From Brachyhypopomus gauderio (taxonomy: Eukaryota > Chordata > Actinopteri > Gymnotiformes > Hypopomidae), in NCBI RefSeq assembly GCF_052324685.1, contig NW_027506977.1, positions 1 to 64,000 of the forward strand: a DNA stretch of 64,000 nucleotides. The letters are read 5' to 3'. How positions within the stretch are numbered: position 1 is the stretch's first letter; each line of letters begins with the position of its first letter. The notes below the pieces were generated by a model. That model ran no database searches and was not told the origin of the DNA. It saw only the letters and a list, made by a program, of their open reading frames with translations. Of the stretch, positions 1 through 12,145 are shown piece by piece. A program made the translations under genes and the position numbers.

Positions 1-583
1 ATAATTATGTATTGTGCATTATATAGATTGTATTGAACCAAGGCTTCCCTGTACAGTTGCTTCATGCGAATTTTGTTGCGTATCAGGATTCGATCACTGG
101 TGTCTATGGTGAATCTACTGTATGTTGGAAATGACACAAAGGACACATCATTTTAAATTGAAGGGCTCATCTCATCCTGCTTACCAGATTTGTTGCCTAC
201 ACACTTTCTCAAAAATAATTCTCCCTATAGCAATTGATCCTTTACTAAATAAATAAAAAACTCTTCCCTGAACATTTGCTATGTATCCAAGTCATTCAAA
301 TGAGCAGTAATCCTACCACTTATCAAAACGACTAAACTTGACAGGCCATTTATTTCAAAGATCTGAGAAAGTTTTAGCTTAACAACTAAGCTCATGAATA
401 CCTGATTCAGAACCAGTTAAAGGAAATCTTTCAGTCAGGGTTTAGGCCTCAACAGCAATGCTGATCAAAATAATTCATTCATACTAGATGTGAAAACAGC
501 AATTTCCTGGTTTAAATCTTATTTAGCTTCAGAGAATCATTCCTCTGCTGAGTGAACTTGCTCGTTTTGCAGTGAAACAATTA
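1..583. other. Spacer 3' of H3, copy 1
   Basis: AT-rich non-coding spacer. It is almost the same sequence as 60295-60880, so the direct duplication of the H3-H2A-H1 block extends beyond the left edge of the window. I see no gene in it. Confidence 0.7.
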
Positions 584-586
584 GGT

Positions 587-602
587 GGCTCTTAAAAGAG
601 CC
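587..602 (-). promoter_or_regulatory. Histone 3' stem-loop of H3 copy 1
   Basis: The minus strand reads GGCTCTTTTAAGAGCC: a 6-bp stem with a UUUA loop, the SLBP-binding signal that replaces poly(A) in replication-dependent histone mRNAs. It lies 36 bases past the stop codon. The downstream purine-rich element is weak here (AAAACGAGC). Confidence 0.95.
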
Positions 603-638
603 TTTGTGTTTTTGGGGCTTTTACTCCGAGCGCTCAGT

Positions 639-1211
<573 letters not shown>

Positions 1212-1334
1212 CCCGTAGAGCGCACACATAAAAAAAACGCCTACTTTTCAGGCGGGTTCACGGCAAGACTTTGTTTGGATTTTTCTGCCCATAATGTACC
1301 ATAATCAGTCTCCTTAATTCGCATACAATCTGCT

Positions 1335-1963
1335 AGAGCTCCTAGAGAAGCGAAAAATTTCACAGGGCTTGGTAGGGTCCATGTAGCCCACTCCCCTGCT
1401 GTGAAGGGATTAACGCCCATTGTCTTGGTAATGCGATGTAAGCGGCTCACCCCCAGCTCATACGCCTGCCAAAGCACAAGCTGGCTCACCCCCAAGCTCA
1501 TATGACCAAAACACCAAACGTGATACTTCACAAAAAAGTTGAAGTTACAAGCAGACTGTATGTTACCGATACTACAACAAACGGCAGAAAATTTGTAGAC
1601 TCGTGTTTCAAAAGTTACAATTCAATCGCACGTAGAGACGACAGTTTCTCTAATGAGTCCCGTCAAACAATAAAAATAAATAAAAATGTTTGAATCTTGC
1701 TCTTTGTATATTTCATATACTATACTATATAATATTTGTTGTAATCAAACACTTTCTGTTTCCGCGTTTGAATTCGCGTTTGAAAAGCTAAGAAATTATA
1801 TGGCGCAGTTAGCTTGATGCTAATGTTATATAGGAAATCCCATATCATTGCTAGCGAAAATTAGCATGGTCGCGTTGCATCACTGCATCACTGATAAATG
1901 TTGTGATCTAAACAGCAGGCTGGAAAAGGAGAGGAAAAGACAGGAAAACAAATTCATGTGCTC

Positions 1964-1999
<36 letters not shown>

Positions 2000-2211
2000 G
2001 ATAGATAGATAGTTAGAAGCATTTGATAGAAGCATTTGTGTTTCTGCTTGTTTGTGATCTAAACAGCAGGCTTGAATCTTGCTCTTTGTACATTTCTTAT
2101 ACTATCTATCTATCTATATTTGTGTTAGAAGCATTTGATAGAAGCATTTGTGTTTCTGCTTGTTTGATCTAAACAGCAGGCTTGAATCTTGCTCTTTGTA
2201 CATTTCTCATA

Positions 2212-2299
<88 letters not shown>

Positions 2300-2624
2300 G
2301 TGTTAGAAGCATTTGATAGAAGCATTTGTGTTTCTGCTTGTTTGTGATCTAAACAGCAGGCTTGAATCTTACTCTTTGTACATTTCTTATACTATCTATC
2401 TATCTATATTTGTGTTAGAAGCATTTGATAGAAGCATTTGTGTTTCTGCTTATTTGTGATCTGTGATCTCTGTGATCAGAGACTTTCTGGGTGAGGCTGC
2501 TGCCTCAGTCTTGCTCTGTGAATTAACATAATAAAGGGTGATGTTTGGCTTTGCTAATTGCTGGCAAGAAGGAGAAGAAGGAGGGGTGATGTCCTCAGAA
2601 TCCTGAATTCTCAGGAGCTCTAGT
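1335..2624. mobile_element. 1.29-kb insertion, terminal-repeat-like ends, class unknown
   Basis: The second copy of this spacer (around 61630) runs straight from the sequence ending at 1334 to the sequence starting at 2625, so about 1.29 kb is present only here. The ends look inverted: the left end reads CTAGAGCTCCTAGAGAA and the right end, reverse-complemented, reads CTAGAGCTCCTGAGAA. I could not read a clean target-site duplication and recognise no transposase. The interior holds short open frames of no known family and a microsatellite-rich block. A deletion in the other copy is the alternative, but the inverted ends favour insertion. Confidence 0.6.
1950..2480. repeat. (ATCT)n arrays within a compound minisatellite
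   Basis: Runs of (ATCT)n at about 1963-1998, 2103-2117, 2211-2296 and 2394-2407 are separated by repeated copies of a roughly 100-base unit containing GATCTAAACAGCAGGCTTGA and AGAAGCATTTGTGTTTCTGC. At about 1999 the repeat flips to (AGAT)n, making a local palindrome. Confidence 0.85.
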
Positions 2625-2668
2625 GTTAAAAACAGACTCTGCACATAACACTGTTATTTTATGTCTCT

Positions 2669-2699
2669 GGTACCATATAATCCTACATTTCTCACCTGC
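2669..2699. other. Short segment inverted relative to the second copy
   Basis: The 31 bases from GGTACC to CACCTGC are present at 61676-61704 as the reverse complement, while the sequence on both sides aligns in direct orientation. This is a micro-inversion between the two duplicated spacers. Confidence 0.8.
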
Positions 2700-2954
2700 C
2701 AACACTGCTGGCTTTCATTAGTTGCCAGCAGCTTATGCTTACTGTCCTATATTCTGTTCATAGGAGCAACATCATGTCTGTCTTTATGCACACGTATAAA
2801 TTCATGTGTGGATATGCAACATTAGAGTGATTGTGCGCATTTAAACGAAGTGTGCGAATGCTTAGACGTGAAACAGCAGCATCCAATAATGACACAAGAG
2901 CACATACTAAAATCTGCATGAATGAAAAGTTGCACTTCATAAGTCGATGTGGGT

Positions 2955-2970
2955 GGCTCTTAAAAGAGCC
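2955..2970 (-). promoter_or_regulatory. Histone 3' stem-loop of H2A copy 1
   Basis: The minus strand reads GGCTCTTTTAAGAGCC, 27 bases past the H2A stop. The downstream purine element is weak (TGAAGTGC). Confidence 0.95.
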
Positions 2971-2997
2971 GTTGGATTCTGAAAACAGAAGGGAAAT

Positions 2998-3432
<435 letters not shown>

Positions 3433-3445
3433 CTAAGAGCGCTGG

Positions 3446-3477
3446 AGATATAGCTAAATAAGCTGCTCTCCTATTGG
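3446..3477 (-). promoter_or_regulatory. H2A copy 1 promoter
   Basis: On the minus strand a CCAAT box (3473-3477) is followed by A/T-rich TATA candidates TATTTAG (3454-3460) and GCTATATC (about 3446-3453), roughly 65-75 bases before the MSGRG start codon. Confidence 0.6.
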
Positions 3478-3539
3478 CTTAAAGAAGGCATGACGAATAA
3501 CCAACCCGAAGCGGTCGACATCCAAAGCCAGCCTCCATC

Positions 3540-4300
3540 TCTTTACCCTGCAACACTCCATGTGGCACGTCTTTTCTTGTCCTTCGTATATGCATTTCAA
3601 TATTGAATCAAGTTTTAGAAATCTTCTAAGCTATTCAGGGTACACGCATATGTATGACAAGGACAGGAGAGATTGGCAAATTAAAAAATATCATACAATA
3701 GAATATTACTGTGTACATGTCCATATGTTGAATGAGATGCAAAATGTTTTACGCGCGTTTACTCTACAAAACTCCCTCTCGTAATAACGTTTTTCTATAT
3801 GTATGCACTTCAATTTAATGTAGAAATGTACTCAAGTTATTCAAGCTACGTACAGTACATGTATGACAAGGAGAGGAGAGATGGGCAGACTAATGTATTC
3901 ATAGCATACAATAAAATCTTATTATATACAATATTTCTGTGAATAATGAAATGCAACATGTTTACTATGGATACAGTAAGAAAAACTGATTTTCGTTGGA
4001 CCCTAATAGATATATAAAGTTATATATATGTTGTTTTACCGTCATATTGATATTGTAATGAGTATGGATTGCTTGAAATGCTTGTGTATTGACTTTTCAT
4101 TCTCCATTTTAATAAAGTACACTTGGGCAAATAAAACATACGTATATAAAATAGAATCTTATTCTACACAGTATTTCTGTATTTAGGACGGGATGAATGT
4201 TTTAGGTTGTCATTTTTCTTCCCAATGTCCACGCACTTAATGTAGAGCAATGGATGAAACTGCACCTTAAAATCCACCAACGACACAAAATATTTAGTTT
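3540..4300. repeat. H2A-H1 spacer with diverged internal direct repeats
   Basis: Non-coding, AT-rich. A block of about 140 bases at 3586-3725 recurs in diverged form at 3798-3955 (shared words GTATGACAAGGA, GGAGAGAT, CATACAATA) and partly at 4133-4188. The same arrangement is preserved in the second copy at 62580-63300. I see no gene. Confidence 0.7.
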
Positions 4301-4311
4301 AAAGAAAAGCG

Positions 4312-4349
4312 CTCTTTAGAAAAAAAGGTGGGTGGCTCTTAAAAGAGCC
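4312..4349 (-). promoter_or_regulatory. H1 copy 1 stem-loop and downstream element
   Basis: The stem-loop GGCTCTTTTAAGAGCC lies at 4334-4349 on the minus strand. Sixteen bases further on is AAAGAGCGC (core 4312-4317), the purine-rich histone downstream element that pairs with U7 snRNA. Confidence 0.92.
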
Positions 4350-4383
4350 TTTTGGGGAGACCAAGACATGAAAACATGCACGT

Positions 4384-4998
4384 TTACTTCTTCTTGGGGG
4401 CTGCTTTTTTCGCCTTTGCTGCTTTTGGCTTGGCGGTCTTGGGCTTCGCAACCTTTGCCTTCTTGGGGCTCTTGGCTGCTTTCTTCGGAGCGGCCGGCTT
4501 CTTCGCTTTCTTGGGACTCTTGGTAGCTTTGGCGGCAGCGGGCTTCTTCGCCTTCTTGGGCGACTTCTTTGCAGCGGCGGCGGGCTTCTTTGCCGCGACC
4601 TTCTTGGGCTTTTTAGCCGCGGCAGGCTTCTTAACGGGGGACTTTTTCGCCTTAGGCGCGGCTTTCTTGGCGGGCTTCTTCTTAGTTTCCGCTTGCTTGT
4701 TGATCTTAAACGAGCCAGACGCTCCGGTGCCTTTGGTCTGCACCAAAGTCCCTTTCGTCACCAGGCTCTTGATGGCGAGCTTGACGCGAGAGTTGTTCTT
4801 CTCCACGTCGTAACCGCCAGCAGCCAAAGCTTTCTTCAGCGCGGCGAGAGACACGCCGCTCCGTTCTTTGGAAGCAGAAACAGCTTTAACGATAAGCTCA
4901 CCGACGCTGGGTCCCGCTTTCTTGGGTCTAGCAGCAGCTTTCTTCTTGGGCGCTTTAGCCGGCGCGGCAGCGGTTGAGGCTGGAGCCACTTCTGCCAT
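4384..4998 (-). CDS. Linker histone H1, copy 1
   Basis: Somatic-type H1 of 204 residues. It has a short N-terminal tail ([20 protein letters not shown]), a winged-helix globular domain at roughly residues 30-105 ([20 protein letters not shown], then [20 protein letters not shown], then [12 protein letters not shown]-type wing residues), and a long Lys/Ala/Pro C-terminal tail with repeated SPKKAKK-type CDK motifs. It binds linker DNA at the nucleosome dyad and compacts chromatin. An upstream in-frame ATG at 5022 would add eight residues; the MAEVAPAS start matches the family and is preferred. An H1 box and a TATA box lie upstream. It differs from copy 2 by one early Ala/Val change at minimum. 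Confidence 0.97.
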   Translation of the reverse strand: MAEVAPASTAAAPAKAPKKKAAARPKKAGPSVGELIVKAVSASKERSGVSLAALKKALAAGGYDVEKNNSRVKLAIKSLVTKGTLVQTKGTGASGSFKINKQAETKKKPAKKAAPKAKKSPVKKPAAAKKPKKVAAKKPAAAAKKSPKKAKKPAAAKATKSPKKAKKPAAPKKAAKSPKKAKVAKPKTAKPKAAKAKKAAPKKK

Positions 4999-5079
4999 CC
5001 TTGAATTTTCTAAGAGAAACAAACACTGAACGAACTGATCTGTGAATGTGAACCTCCCTCCTCGCGACGGACTGTGGTC

Positions 5080-5163
5080 TTAAAATACACATGAGGACGG
5101 TGTAGACTCAACTCGCCCGACACTGCGTGCCTGTGCTTCCGTGAGTAGATGGTACTTGTGTTT
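5080..5163 (-). promoter_or_regulatory. H1 copy 1 promoter with H1 box
   Basis: On the minus strand AAACACA (5157-5163) matches the H1-specific AC box. A TATA-like TATTTTAA (5080-5087) lies about 70 bases closer to the gene. This spacing fits vertebrate H1 promoters. I did not find a CCAAT box between them. Confidence 0.75.
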
Positions 5164-5411
5164 TCTCACGACAAATCTCGACCTAAATATGCATCCAAAC
5201 ACTATTTGCAGTGCATCAAAAAACGCGAATGGCAAGAGAAGGCTCTCTCGTTTATTTGCGTGCCAGGGAAGCCCATGCAGTTTCGGGTCGTTTTTCACAA
5301 CTGCCACAAAAACGCAACCTGCGACTGTCGCACCTAAGAAGACATGCTGTGTTTTGTGTGATGTGTGGGGTGAAATTGACAGAAATGAAGGAGTAGGTCT
5401 AACAGCTCATA

Positions 5412-6937
5412 TGGCGCATTTCCACTAGGGCCTGCTTGGCACGGTACGGTTCGATTCGCGACGGTTTGTGAGTGTTTCCATTAGTACCAGGACCCGTTTA
5501 GCCGGCCCCTTTGGGTACTTTTTTCGTACCGACTCGCTTGAGGTTCTAACCGTTCCGAAGCGGTACAGTTCTGTGACGTGGAGGGACAGCATGACACTGA
5601 TTGGCCAGGGAGTGTCGTCACAGGTTGCGTCAGGAGAGCGACTCCTCCGCTATGCTATGGACTCCTCAGCCGTTTTTAAAACCCAAGGAGCGAAGTCTGT
5701 TCCCTGGTCAAACGCCGAGGTACAAACCTTTCTGTTAATAATCAGCGATAAAAAAATCCAGGGTGAACTGGACGGGGCCACTAGAAATGTAAAGGTTTTT
5801 AGCGAGGTTTCCGCGCTAATGGCCACTCATGGCTACCAGCGGTCCGTTCAGCAGTGCCGGTCGGTCCAAGCTAAAAAAGCTTAACGCGATTACCGGGCGG
5901 TGAAGGACCATAACGGACGCAGCGGAGCAAACCGCAAAGACTGGAAATGGTTCCAGCAAATGGATGTCATATACGGTCACCGGCCAGCCAGTAACGGAAG
6001 AGAAAACGTGCTGGACACGGCGATGTCGGTGCTGGAGGCCACGGAGAATGGTGAGTGTATTGTGATTTCACAGTTTTACTACTAGGCTCGTAAAAGATGT
6101 AATATGAACGTAATATGAACGCATCTATTGTAAACGCAGGAATTTAGAGCTGTGTTTGTAGTAAATGTTACCACCACAGTCACTACTGTACAATAGCTAG
6201 CTCTTAGCCTTGCTAGTTGCTAGTTAGCTGTAGCCATAGCAGCGATGACGTGCTACACATTTTGTGCAGTTACGCTATATTGTTGTTGCTTTCACGTGAA
6301 TGCTTGTGTTTAATATTTGTTATTTTTTACGTTCAAGATTCCCCTTCCACTGACGAGGCGAGCGGAGTTGGCGGAAAATGTTTCCTTCAACCGGGCTTTC
6401 CTTGGAGTGCTTGGCGAACTTGTGAACACCATGCGAGACAGACGCCAGTAAAAGCACACAAAATGTTGCTTGTAGTACTATAAATATTTATTTCATATAA
6501 AGCTATACGTATATATTTGCTTTTTGCACTTTTTAAAACTATAACTATATTATGAAATATAGATATTTAAAGTACAACATATGTAAATAATAAAGTTTGA
6601 TTTCATTTGATTGTATGACTGATGCTTTTTATGCAGGGTGTGTTCAGCCTGTTTGAGTAATACCAAATTATTATCAATAATTAGAGCAACCACATACAAT
6701 AATGAAGATAAAGATAAATAAGATACAATAATGCTATTTGTTAAGGGGTGTTGTGCCGGTGTTGTGGTCGCATACAAATGATGTCACGACACTACAACCC
6801 GCGCGCCAACAGCGACTCCACCCACATTGGGGTGGTTCACCATTGTAATGGAAACACAACGCGACCGTACCGTTCCGTTGCGAAGCGACCCGTATCGAAC
6901 CATACCGCGCCAAGCAGGCCCTAGTGGAAATGCGCCA
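5412..6937 (+). mobile_element. PIF/Harbinger-type element carrying only a Myb/SANT gene
   Basis: The terminal inverted repeats are long: TGGCGCATTTCCACTAGGG then CCTGCTTGGC at the left, and the reverse complement at the right, with similarity running about 50 bases. A 3-bp ATA duplication (5409-5411, 6938-6940) flanks it. PIF/Harbinger elements make 3-bp duplications and normally encode a transposase plus a Myb/SANT-like protein; this 1.5-kb copy holds only the second. The superfamily is inferred, not proven. Confidence 0.7.
5468..6049 (+). pseudogene. Myb/SANT-like (trihelix) protein of the Harbinger element
   Basis: Recognisable SANT/trihelix domain: WSNAEVQTFLLIISDKKIQ (from about 5704), ELDGATRNVKVF, SEVSALMATHGYQRS, then in another frame RDYRAVKDHNGRSGA, WKWFQQMDVIYGHRPAS. 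Such proteins bind the transposon ends and bring the transposase to the nucleus. The helix-1/2 and helix-3 parts are in different frames: a small insertion and compensating loss near 5848-5885 give a TAA stop at 5882, so this copy is disrupted. A good splice donor follows GAGAATG at 6049 and a possible second exon starts near 6340, where one frame reads AENVSFNRAFLGVLGELVNT (a helical C-terminus). Confidence 0.65.
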
Positions 6938-6940
6938 ATA

Positions 6941-7929
6941 GTGTGTGCTATGAAGGAGAGTCTGAGTAAAGGCATGGAGGTGTTTTGAACGTGGCAATGG
7001 TGTGTTTATTAGTTAAAAAATCCCTTGTGTAGGTGTGACTAAAACACAAGCATGGGGTGCAGGAGGCCGTGGCCATATGTACAAATACTATGAGATAATA
7101 GTGGTGGTCTCAAGAATCAGGAAAAATTAAACTTATTAACAGGTATGTTTAAAAAAATAAGAGTAAGAACTAATGGAAAAGTAAATGTTTATCTGTCAAA
7201 GGTGTAAACTTGTGGAACAGTTGTGACAAGGACATAAAAATCTGCAGTTCACTTGTCAAATTTGAAAAACATGCTTAAAAATAAGGTAATAGATACTTAT
7301 AATAAAGATAAATAATTTTATATATGTATAACTTGATATTGATTTTTAATAGTAATGTATGATTGTTCTGTAGATGAGCAAAGTTTATTATTAATAACAT
7401 AATTGGAAATATATATATTTGATTAAAAAGGGTAGTCAATATAATTTAATGCTTCAAACTATACATTTTTCGGTTATCATTATTTTCACCATTATAACCA
7501 TTATTATTTATTAAATATTATTATTTTACTTTCGTTTTCTTTCTTTTTTATGTAAATGTATGTGTACATATGTGTTTATATATATGTTTATACGTATATG
7601 TACATGTTTCTCTAAAATCCGAAATAAACTCTAAACTCTAGTCAGTTTATTCTCTTTCCAGCCTACCAGTTCTTTAAAATCCCAGTAGCATTTCCAGTGC
7701 CATACGTCTATGTATGTCAGACAAGTAGGCGTGTTTCTACTCCAAGGACTCTCTGAACTGTTTTCTCCCAACTGGTTTTTTATGATGGTGCAAAATCCTT
7801 AAATTTATCAGAAGCCTAAATGACAGACTGTATTTGTCTGTATGTTTCCCTTTGTATTTTGTAGTGTTCTTACAATTGCTGTTGTGTTTGTTACAGGTAT
7901 TGTTTACTGTCTTTTTCCTCAGGTGATGT
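6941..7929. other. AT-rich spacer between H1 and H2B
   Basis: No convincing gene, repeat or terminal repeat seen. Strongly AT-rich from about 7110 to 7620. Interior short open frames look random. Confidence 0.5.
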
Positions 7930-7937
7930 GTATGTTC

Positions 7938-8113
7938 TAGTGCTGTCAATTCCAGGTGCCGCGATTAAAAGTCCTGACCAGGATTTTGCTCAAGCTTGCT
8001 AGATTTTCTAATTAGCAATCCAGGTAAAATTAGTGGAATCAATACAATCCAGGAAGCCAGAGCAAAATCCTGGTGAGGACTTTTAATCGCGGCACCTGGA
8101 ATTGACAGCACTA
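7938..8113. mobile_element. hAT MITE, copy A, near-perfect hairpin
   Basis: A 176-bp element flanked by the 8-bp duplication GTATGTTC (7930-7937, 8114-8121). The ends start TAGTGCTGTCAATTCCAGGT and the inverted repeats extend about 45 bases on each side, so nearly the whole element can fold back. The core (AAAAGTCCTGACCAGGATTT to its complement) is shared with 22049-22225, but the outer 30 bases differ. Confidence 0.9.
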
Positions 8114-8235
8114 GTATGTTCAGGTATAATTGTTAGGTATCATTTGACTTTCGTCTAGTGGTTTTTCCAGCTTAGAGTACCTTGTGTTCAGGACTATCTA
8201 TTCTTGGAGATTCCAAGCAACTACGTAGCACTTTT

Positions 8236-8283
8236 GTAAGTCGCTCTGGATAAGAGCGTCTGCTAAATGTCATAAATGTAAAT
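8236..8283 (+). repeat. Fish LINE/SINE 3' tail fragment
   Basis: TAAGTCGCTCTGGATAAGAG followed by CGTCTGCTAAATGTCATAAA is a 3' tail very common at the ends of fish SINEs and related LINEs. Only the tail is evident here. Confidence 0.6.
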
Positions 8284-8482
8284 GTAACACGCGCACACAC
8301 ACAAGCTGAGATGCTAAGAAAACGTACAGCAGTGGATACAAAGTTGTACAGATCATATACATTATAGAACACAACATAAAATACATTCTAGGCTGCCCAA
8401 CAAAGCACAGCACGTGGGAAAACTAACAGGACAGAAATAGCTTTAATCTAATTATTGTGCAAACACATTCCTAAGGGAAAAA

Positions 8483-8520
8483 CTCTTTGGGTGAAAATGT
8501 GGGTGGCTCTTAAAAGAGCC
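8483..8520 (-). promoter_or_regulatory. H2B copy 1 stem-loop and downstream element
   Basis: The stem-loop GGCTCTTTTAAGAGCC is at 8505-8520 on the minus strand. CCAAAGAGTTTTT follows, with its AAAGAG core at 8483-8488, about 16 bases away, matching a U7-pairing element. Confidence 0.93.
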
Positions 8521-8552
8521 TTTGGGTTGGTTAAGTCGCACTATTTGGCCAT

Positions 8553-8987
<435 letters not shown>

Positions 8988-8989
8988 TT

Positions 8990-9051
8990 AAGAGTTTGGT
9001 ATTCTAATTAGGTCACGCCCTCCCTCCACGCTCATGACTAAGCATCATTGG
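8990..9051 (-). promoter_or_regulatory. H2B copy 1 promoter region
   Basis: On the minus strand a CCAAT box (9047-9051) lies about 120 bases before the ATG, followed by a GC-rich stretch and an A/T-rich CTAATTAGAAT near 9000-9012 in the TATA position. I do not see the ATTTGCAT octamer usual in H2B promoters. Confidence 0.55.
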
Positions 9052-9179
9052 TCAAAAACAAGCCCTCCTCTGACAGGACCTCCTATCGTGGCTCCGCCAC
9101 CCCACTGTGCCGTAGCGTTTACCTCTTAATCCCGCCCAGCCATTTCTGCCTTCAACTTTCAAACGAAAACTATGATAGA

Positions 9180-9800
9180 GCTTCAAAATCTGTTTAGTTC
9201 TGCTTGCGCAAGGAATTTCTAGCTTTTCATTTTATTAGACTAAAATTCTTTGGATGTGGTTCTAAACTAGCTAGGTCATAACTTTGATTATCATTACAAA
9301 AAAAAAAATCTTTATTTGTATAGTATCTTTCATAGATACATGAAACTCAAAGTGCTTTACAAAATAAATAAAAAACATTTAAAAAAACCTAAAGAAAAAA
9401 AGGAATCAAACATAATAAAATATAATAAAATGACAATTTATTAAAATAGACAGAGTAATGTAATAAAGTAAATAAGACGACTTAAAATAATTAGAACAGA
9501 CATAGAATGGTAAATAATGTCATAATGTCAAAATTATTTACCATTAGTTTCAATAATGCAGATTCATTGCATTATTTCGTCATAAAGCGTCTCCATTTAT
9601 TTAATATGTCCATTTATTTAAATGTTTTAGGATTCAGAGACTACAACGTGCATTTTAAAACTTGTAGTACACGGCAACGTCGGACATTGTGTGATAAATG
9701 GTGTAGACAATTATCTGGGGGTTCATGTAACAGTAAACAAGTAACAGTTCATGTAGCCTATAAAATGAAATGGTATAAAGCGTATGCTGTTTTAAACGCA
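9180..9800. other. H4-H2B spacer, copy 1
   Basis: Non-coding AT-rich spacer with an A-rich run at 9297-9308. It aligns in reverse to parts of 53150-54600. No gene seen. Confidence 0.6.
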
Positions 9801-9804
9801 TGAA

Positions 9805-9846
9805 ACAGCTCTTTAAATGAGCATATGGGTGGCTCTTAAAAGAGCC
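9805..9846 (-). promoter_or_regulatory. H4 copy 1 stem-loop and downstream element
   Basis: The stem-loop is at 9831-9846 on the minus strand. AAAGAGCTGT at 9805-9814 is a textbook histone downstream element, 16 bases past the stem-loop. Confidence 0.95.
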
Positions 9847-9871
9847 GTTGGTTTTGTGTCGAGTTGAGCGT

Positions 9872-10198
<327 letters not shown>

Positions 10199-10241
10199 TC
10201 ACTGCTGAAACAATAAAGCTGCAACACCCAGCGCGCATCTG

Positions 10242-10261
10242 TTATACTTCTCTACAGGACC
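10242..10261 (-). promoter_or_regulatory. H4 copy 1 core promoter
   Basis: On the minus strand the H4-type GGTCC motif (10257-10261) is followed by the TATA-like GTATAA (10242-10247), about 60 bases before the ATG. This GGTCC-TATA pairing is characteristic of vertebrate H4 promoters. Confidence 0.75.
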
Positions 10262-10528
10262 TGCTTGAAGACACAGGAGCACTGGAGGAGGCGGAGCTAA
10301 ATGCCACGTTCCTCCAAAGCCTCCAGCACCACATTTAGATGAACTGGAACAAGGACTCCACGCTAAGTCACAAAAGTACAATTTTACAATTTGAGATAGT
10401 TTAGGCAAGCACAACAAGCAGCAAAGAGAAGGGAAAAGAGAAAGCAAAGAAAGACAGCAACAGCCGGCCTACAACTCTTACTGTTACTACTACTGCTTAT
10501 AACAAGAATAAGACTTGGCATAGAAGTA

Positions 10529-10559
10529 CACTATATTGCCAAAAGTATTTGCTCACCCA
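10529..10559. mobile_element. Tc1-like terminus remnant at the arm 1 inner edge
   Basis: CACTATATTGCCAAAAGTAT plus TTGCTCACC directly after TA is the terminal inverted repeat of the Tc1-like element at 48584-52413. Only about 31 bases remain; the sequence then changes to an unrelated tandem repeat. The same TA and histone-side flank are present in arm 2. Confidence 0.85.
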
Positions 10560-10700
10560 CATATGTATGATGACTACAAAACTTGTCAGACCTCTACAAC
10601 ATACGTATGACTTCTACACTAGCAAGACCTCTCCAACTTATTTTAGACCTCTACAAAACTAGTCAGACCTCTGCAACACTATTCAGACCTCTACAAAAAT
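10560..10700. repeat. Degenerate short tandem repeat
   Basis: About six irregular copies of a unit near CAGACCTCTACAAAACTAGT, period roughly 18-35 bases. Non-coding. Confidence 0.65.
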
Positions 10701-11183
10701 ACATTTTTCATGAAAGAAATTTGTCTTGAACACAAAACAAAACCGAAACGGCAATATGCTTATGACTGAAGGCTTTTCCTACAAAACAGTAAGTCAGTAG
10801 GGCCTCATACAGAGTCAATGCATGGCTTTATAAAAACAAAAGAAACGTATTCAGAGGTTTGGTCACATCAAAGGTTGGTTATATACAACATGTATTTCCT
10901 ACCTTGTGTGTCTGCACTGCATGTAATTTTACTGCTTCCTATGACACATAAGCTTTGAGTTGTCATAACATCTCATTGTGACATAAGCAAACAATGCGAA
11001 TAAATAAGTGAATAAATCTGCACTCCTACAATGTGATCAAAACACCATTAACGGCCATTAATAAGGGTGGTCATTAAAAAGGACAGACACTAATAAACGT
11101 GAAAATAAGGGTGGTCATTAATACGCTTGGCCAATAATTAGGGCAATCATTAATAGGAGAGGTAATTCATAAGGGTTAACCAA

Positions 11184-11244
<61 letters not shown>

Positions 11245-12145
11245 TAGTCTGTGTAACAATAAAGGACCGAAGGACATTCATAACTGCATTCTCACTCCTT
11301 CATCTCAAAGCACTTACAGCAGCAGTCCCAGAATACCTTATAGTGAAGGTCTCTGTCTGAAGGGTAAAAACACAGGCATCCAACCCGAGCTGATAGCACG
11401 GGGCAACTGAGCTGTCATTAGCTGAACTGTAGTTGAGAAATTACCCATAAGCATAAATCTGAATGAAATACAGCTCCATATTGTGTATGCAGTGTATTTA
11501 AATGCTGTGTTGTTGGAATCTGTAGTAAAGTCTGAAGTTAACCTGAAGTTAAATGTAAATCTAAAAAAAATTAAATTATCATTTAAAAATCATTATCTGC
11601 CACTAGATGTCGCTGTATCTCAGGTTTAACTGAGCTTAGATCTGTTTTTCTGAGGTTTAGGATCACTGTAATTGAAGCCCATACTCAGGTAAAATTGAAA
11701 CATTTTCATACCTAGCTGAGCTATTATTAACTAAATAGGGAAGCTGAAGCAGTGAGAACACTGTCAGCAAGGCGGAGTCATCACTGGACCGTTTGGTCAG
11801 TTATTGTAGGACACAGTCTCTCTTGTGGTATATTAGGTAGGTGCTCTGTCATGAAAAACATCCTCTTATAACTTTCATTTTGTTGATCAGATTTATTTTA
11901 GCTGTGTAGACTTGTTTTTTTGCCATGGTAGAAACACCATCGGTTACAAAATGGAAACAAATACATACTCTGTTGGCTGAAACCTATGATCCTAGGCGCG
12001 TTCTTGTGATCAGTGCAGCGCTGAATAAACGGAGATGACCTCCGCCGTCCGTCACTCTCTTCATCTATTATATTCTGTAAATCAGCCACTTCCATCACTG
12101 ATGACGGACACGCGCGAGCTTCGCGGAACGGAAGTGAACGTTTCT
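10701..12145. other. Spacer upstream of EFCAB2, with (AC)n
   Basis: A degenerate repeat of AATAAGGGTGGTCATTA lies at about 11040-11180 and an (AC)n run at about 11191-11242. The last 200 bases are GC-richer and are likely the EFCAB2 promoter. No gene recognised. Confidence 0.55.

Noticed and set aside
4352-4813. Hydrophobic Phe/Ala/Leu-rich plus-strand frame resembling a membrane protein
   Set aside because: It is the reverse of the Lys/Ala codons in the H1 tail, not a gene.
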